From: Chlamydomonas reinhardtii
Lineage: Eukaryota; Chlorophyta; Chlorophyceae; Chlamydomonadales; Chlamydomonadaceae
Assembly (NCBI RefSeq): GCF_000002595.2
Contig: NC_057015.1
Location: 8,859,084 to 8,923,083 of the forward strand
Reading direction: 5' to 3'
Length of the DNA: 64,000 nucleotides
Part shown: in pieces, positions 60,018-64,000 of the stretch
Numbering within the stretch: the first letter of the stretch is position 1
Layout of the letters: each line of letters starts with the position of its first letter
Notes under the pieces: model-generated
Seen by the model: the letters and a program-made list of their open reading frames with translations, nothing else
Databases searched by the model: none
Told to the model about the DNA's origin: nothing
Made by a program: the position numbers and the translations under genes

Positions 60018-62004
60018 CTAAGCATCTGGCGCCGCCCCACCGCGCCCGCCAGCCGAGCCCCCACCTGCACCACGGCCGCCGCGGCCGCCCCGCGGCGGGC
60101 CGCCCCCCGCCCCACGGCCGCCTCCGCGGCGTCCACCGCCGCTCCCAGCCCCTGCCCCTGGCCTGGCACCGTCCTGCCCCTGCCCCGCCTGCACTACCTC
60201 GCCGGCAGCGGCCCGCGCGCCCACCTGCTGGCCAGTCTTGCCTGCAGTGTCTTTCACAGCTGCAGAGGCAGCCGGCCCAGGCGCAGGCACGGGCGTAGTC
60301 GCCGCAGCCACAGGCGCGGGCTCCAGGGCGCCTGCGTCACGAGTTGCGGCGCCACGGTTCTTGGGCCGCTGGTACACCTCACGTGTCGGGGCCGCTGCAG
60401 GCGGGCCCTCCGTCCCGGCCGTGGCGGGCGCCGCCAGCGCCGCGGCGGACCTGGGTTGCGGCTGTGGCTGTGACCGCTGCCGCTGGGACGGGCCGCTGAC
60501 GGCGCCTCCGGCGGAGTCTTGACCGTGCGGTGTTGCCTGTCCCTCCGCGGCGGGGCCCTCCCCCTCGCGCGGTGGCCGGGCCCCTGGCTGCCCGCCCGCG
60601 CGATCCCTGCCGCGCTGCGACCGCTGGCGCTGCGGCAGCGCCTCCGCCGGTCTTGCCTCCTCGGATGCCGCCGCAGCCGTCACAGGTGTGGCGGCGGCAG
60701 CACCCGCATCGGCGTCAGGCCGGTCGGCGTCACCGCCGTCGCGGCGCACACGACCGCCTCTGCCACTGCGGGCCCCGCGGCGGCCCTGCCTGCCGGCTCC
60801 AGCCGCTTCACCGTTGCCAGCCGTGGCCTCCAGAGCGCTGCTGCTGCCGCTCGCCTCGCTAGGCGCCTCGTCAGCCGGAGGCGGCGCCACGGCAACGCCG
60901 GCCTTCTTGCCTGCTCCGCCGCGACCGCCGCTGCCGTTGCCCGGACGGCTGCCACGCGCGCCAAGGCCCACGCCCGCGCCCTGCGAACCATGGTGCGTTG
61001 CCGCCTGGTGCTCAATAGGCCCCCCACGCTGCTGCGCTGAGGGAGCTTGCACCTGCGCCTGAGCGGAAGCCGCAGGTGTGGCGGACGGTTCCGCGTCGTC
61101 AAGTGGAGACGGCGTCCGTGAGGGACGGCCAGGCCCCTGGGCTGAGGCCGCGGCGGCCGCCGCCAGCGCGGCGACCGCCATGCGCGACGCGCCTGAGATG
61201 GCGTTCGAGGCAGCGGCCGCCGCCGCACGCGATGTAGGCGTCCCCGCTCGCGGCGGCAGCGCCCCGAGCGCCGCCGTCGTTACTGGCCCCGTTGCCATTC
61301 CCGCCACTACGACTGGCGCCGCGGCCTGTGCAACCTGTATGTTGTTGTGCTGCTGCTGTTGTTGTTGGTGCCGCCGGCCGTACGGCACAGCGTTGGGCTT
61401 GTCGTACTGTCCGTACCCCACATCGTCGTTGCCGCTGTCGTCGGCCGCCGCCACGCCGTTGGACTGCCCATGGCTGCCATCCGCCGCCGCAGCGCGGGTG
61501 TCCGGGCGGGAGCCCTTGACAGGGGCCGGTGCAGCAGGTCTGTCTGCGGCGTCGTGGGCGAACGCGCCGGCAGCAGGCACCGAGAAAGACGCAGGTGCAG
61601 CAGGTGCGGGCTTTGCATCAACAGCAGCAGTCGTGCTGGAGGGAGCGGGAGCGGCAGGAGCGCCGCCACCGCTGGCGTTGCGACTCCGAAGCGACAGCAG
61701 CAGCTGCAGCGGGTCCGACGGCCCATTCGCTACAGCCGGCCTGGTGCCGCTACTGTTACCGCTGCTGGCCGCCCTTGCATCGCTGGGAGTGAAAGTCGCG
61801 GGGCCGGCCGCAGCCGCCTGCTGCGCCGGTGGCGGCGCCGTGCCGCTGACAGCGCGCCCCGAGCCGGTAGCCTCGTTCCCGCTGCGGTGCCGCATAATGT
61901 AGTCCAGGGTCGGGGGCAGTCGTCGGGCATCATGGGCGCCACTGGCGTTACTGCCGCCGCGCTCCGCCACGGCCGTCGCTGTCTGTTGCGGCGGAAGTGG
62001 CTGT

Positions 62005-62036
<32 letters not shown>

Positions 62037-63193
62037 CAGGTGGTGGCCTGTCGCTATCGCCAGAGCCGGCGACAGGCCCGCAGCGGCGGCACCTCGCGGC
62101 GGCTGAGTGCCCCGGGCCGGTGGCGCGGCGGCAGCCGCCGCCTGCATCCGCGCCTGGGGCTGGGCCTGATTGCGCGAAGCCGACGGCCCAGATGTCGGGC
62201 CCGCGAGCAACCCGTACATCTCACTCACGCTGGCGTCGTTGTCCTCCTCCTCGTGGACCAGTGTCTGCTCGTGAGGCTGCGCCTGGAAGCCGCGGTCCCT
62301 GTCCGTGCCTGCAGCCCCCGACCGAGTCGCAGTGCCGCTGCCGCTACCGCTACTGCCAGCGCCGGGGTGGCCAGGGTTGCCGGGGTGGCTGCTACTGCCG
62401 TTGGCGTGCTGCTTCACCGGGTCACTGGCGCGGCGCACGGCCTGGGGCAGGAGCAGCTGAGGCGGCGCGCCAGCGGATGAAGTGCGGCTGTTGCCGTACA
62501 GGTGTACCTGCAGGCGTTTGAACAGTGACGGGCAGGCCATGTAAACAGTGTGGCGACACAGAACATATAGCATGAAGCTCGGTCAGCAGTAGTGGTGCAG
62601 AAGCAGATGGCGGCGGGTCTCTCGCTGTTGCAGTGCTCACCCTGACCAGCGGCTTGACGACAACGCAGCCTGACACAAGAAATCCCGGCCGCACCACCGA
62701 CGCCACCACCGCGCCCAGCCCTGGCTGCCCCAGGAGGCTGGGGTCGTAGGGGTCCAGGTCGTGCAGCTGCGGGTCGTACGGCTGCCCCAGCAGGTCGTAC
62801 TGCAGGCCGCAGTTGAAGCAGCGCATGCCAGCTTCCCACAGCTCCGCCGTGGAGCGCATGTCCTGCGGGTGAGGGACAGGGGTGGTGGACTGGCTGTGGT
62901 CACGAAGCCCACGAAGGCCAACGCTTCGTGGGCGCAGCTGGCAGCTACAGCACCGAAACCAAAACACAAATTTCATCGTCAGAAGTCTCAAGGAGCCAAG
63001 CTTTCTCGCTTACCGCCAGCGCTTGGCGCGAATCTTCCGACATTGAAACTGCATCTCGACCAGGGTGCGACTCGTTTGCTTGCCCGCCATTAAGCTCATG
63101 AACCGCATCATAAAGTTTGCATACAGCCTTGAATGCAAGTGATTGGGCCTCAGAGCAGAGTTCAGCGCTTCTTGAGTTCTGGAAGCTCGTCAT
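60018..63193 (-). CDS. Low-complexity protein with RGG-like tail and Cys-pair N-terminus
   Basis: Three phase-0 exons: 63014-63193 (start ATG, MTSFQNSRSAELC), 62641-62862, 60018-62507; 963 residues. The first 150 residues look folded: a helical segment (SEAQSLAFKAVCKLYDAVHE), then TAELWEAGMRCFNCGLQYDL with a CxxC pair, then LLGQPGLGAVVASVVRPGF and VSGCVVVKPLVR. The other 800 are Ala/Gln/Ser/Gly-rich, with a glutamine run (61999-62040), an acidic patch (HEEEDNDASVSEMYGLL) and a C-terminus of RGG-like repeats (GGPPRGGRGGRGAGGG). RGG tails usually bind RNA and are methylated on Arg, so an RNA-granule or nuclear RNA role is likely. I do not recognise the N-terminal family. A single CxxC is not enough for a zinc finger. 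Confidence 0.75.
61999..62040 (-). repeat. CAG/CTG run encoding polyglutamine
   Basis: About ten CTG units on the plus strand read as Gln on the coding strand of the 963-residue protein, with flanking His and Leu codons. Confidence 0.85.
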
Positions 63194-63525
63194 TTCCGCT
63201 CAGGGAAACTCAGATCGCCTTGACGTGACTCATACGTGGTGATATTTACTTCACAAGCGTCGGTAAGCCTTGGAGAAGGCGAACAGCCACGTTCCCGCGC
63301 TGTCCCCCAAGCGCGTCTGATTGAGAGATGACGACTATGTGCTTCGATATGTGTATGAACGAGTGTAAGAATAATGTTTGAGCATCGAGGGGTTGCGCGG
63401 CCGAGATCTACCTGACCCATTCCCGACTACCAGACACAGCTGCCCTTGCAGTCCCAAATCGGAGTTGCTACCTCTGCCCTTGTGGCCCAGGGGCAAATCC
63501 ATACGCCTCGATGGTCAAGACACAC
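63194..63525. other. Intergenic between tandem minus-strand genes
   Basis: About 330 bases with the promoter of the 963-residue gene and the 3' UTR of the right-edge gene. Nothing further seen. Confidence 0.6.
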
Positions 63526-63846
63526 TCAGTCCAAGATGACCCGTGACCGGCACTTCACGGGTGTGTTCACGACGTGCGCTTCCGAGCTCCCACCGCCTGC
63601 CCCGAACACCTCCCGCGTTCTCAATAGCCCAACCCGAACACAAGGCCCCAGGACTTGACGGCCGTCGACACACCTCCTGCTGCTCCTGTCCCTGCCCCTT
63701 CCCGCGCGCTGGCTCTGCCACCCCTCTGCTCTGCCGGCTTCTCGTCGTGGTGCGCCGCCTGCTCCTCCACGACGCCGCACCGCAAGATACGCACGTCCTG
63801 CTTGGGTCGGCCCTCTTGGCCCTCGCGGGTCGGCAGCCGCGAGATC
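63526..63846 (-). CDS. 3' exons of an unidentified gene, 5' part not seen
   Basis: Two exons match in phase: 63674-63846 (enters in phase 2, leaves in phase 1) and 63526-63596 (enters in phase 1, stop TGA). The peptide reads RISRLPTREGQEGRPKQDVR, then a Glu/Arg/Ala-rich stretch (VVEEQAAHHDEKPAEQRGG), and ends VVNTPVKCRSRVILD. It is charged, without a recognisable domain. Any upstream exon must end in phase 2. A start codon at 63951-63953 could provide one only with an intron of about 50 bases, so the true 5' end is more likely past the right edge. Confidence 0.45.
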   Translation of the reverse strand, partial: DLAAADPRGPRGPTQAGRAYLAVRRRGGAGGAPRREAGRAEGWQSQRAGRGRDRSSRRCVDGRQVLGPCVRVGLLRTREVFGAGGGSSEAHVVNTPVKCRSRVILD

Positions 63847-64000
63847 CTGCGCAGCGACATACATGAATGATATAATCCGTCAGCGACATTACTGACACAA
63901 CATGGACGAAAGCTTGGGTTGCCCAGGCGTGCGCGCTTGCGACCGAACCCATGTCTTTCTGCACCTATAACGCTCACAGTCTGACGCCCCGTTAATCACA

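Noticed and set aside
1-64000. CRISPR arrays, tRNA or rRNA genes
   Set aside because: No regularly spaced direct repeats with unique spacers, and no cloverleaf or rRNA-like core was noticed on reading both strands. A tRNA scan was not possible, so a tRNA could have been missed.

Overview
The window reads as nuclear DNA of a volvocine green alga close to Chlamydomonas. The evidence is very GC-rich coding sequence full of Ala, Gly, Gln and Pro homopolymer runs, many short introns with GTGAGT/GTGCGT-type donors and C/T-rich CAG acceptors, CA/TG microsatellites inside introns, candidate TGTAA poly(A) signals, and a proline-rich secreted protein of the cell-wall type. Species cannot be fixed from sequence alone. 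All gene models below were built by hand, joining exons only where splice sites and reading phase agree on both sides; no transcript data were available.

Layout, left to right: (1) ankyrin-repeat protein, minus strand, running off the left edge and interrupted by a 100-N gap flanked by a false duplication of about 1 kb; (2) Pumilio/PUF RNA-binding protein, minus, 13 exons; (3) leucine-rich-repeat protein, minus, 9 exons; (4) SAM-dependent methyltransferase, minus, 3 exons; (5) BAHD-type acyltransferase, minus, 10 exons; (6) divergent from it, a protein kinase with a 1,100-residue disordered tail, plus, 6 exons; (7) a gene-poor stretch around a small membrane protein, minus; (8) secreted proline-rich protein, minus, 9 exons; (9) a second gene-poor stretch with the 3' end of a LINE; (10) STE20/GCK-type protein kinase, plus, 11 exons; (11) transcription elongation factor ELOF1/Elf1 carrying a very long extra C-terminus, minus; (12) divergent from it, a 139-residue hydrophilic protein, plus, 8 tiny exons; (13) a 963-residue low-complexity protein with an RGG-like tail, minus; (14) the 3' part of another minus-strand gene at the right edge.

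The genes do not form one pathway. This is an ordinary stretch of mixed housekeeping, signalling and RNA-related genes. Two pairs share short bidirectional promoters (27.1-27.5 kb and 56.2-56.5 kb). I found no rRNA, tRNA, CRISPR, operon or evident novel multi-gene system. The points most worth a second look are the ELOF1 extension, the Pumilio specificity code, the non-canonical kinase with HQD and DYN motifs, and the assembly artefact near the left edge.
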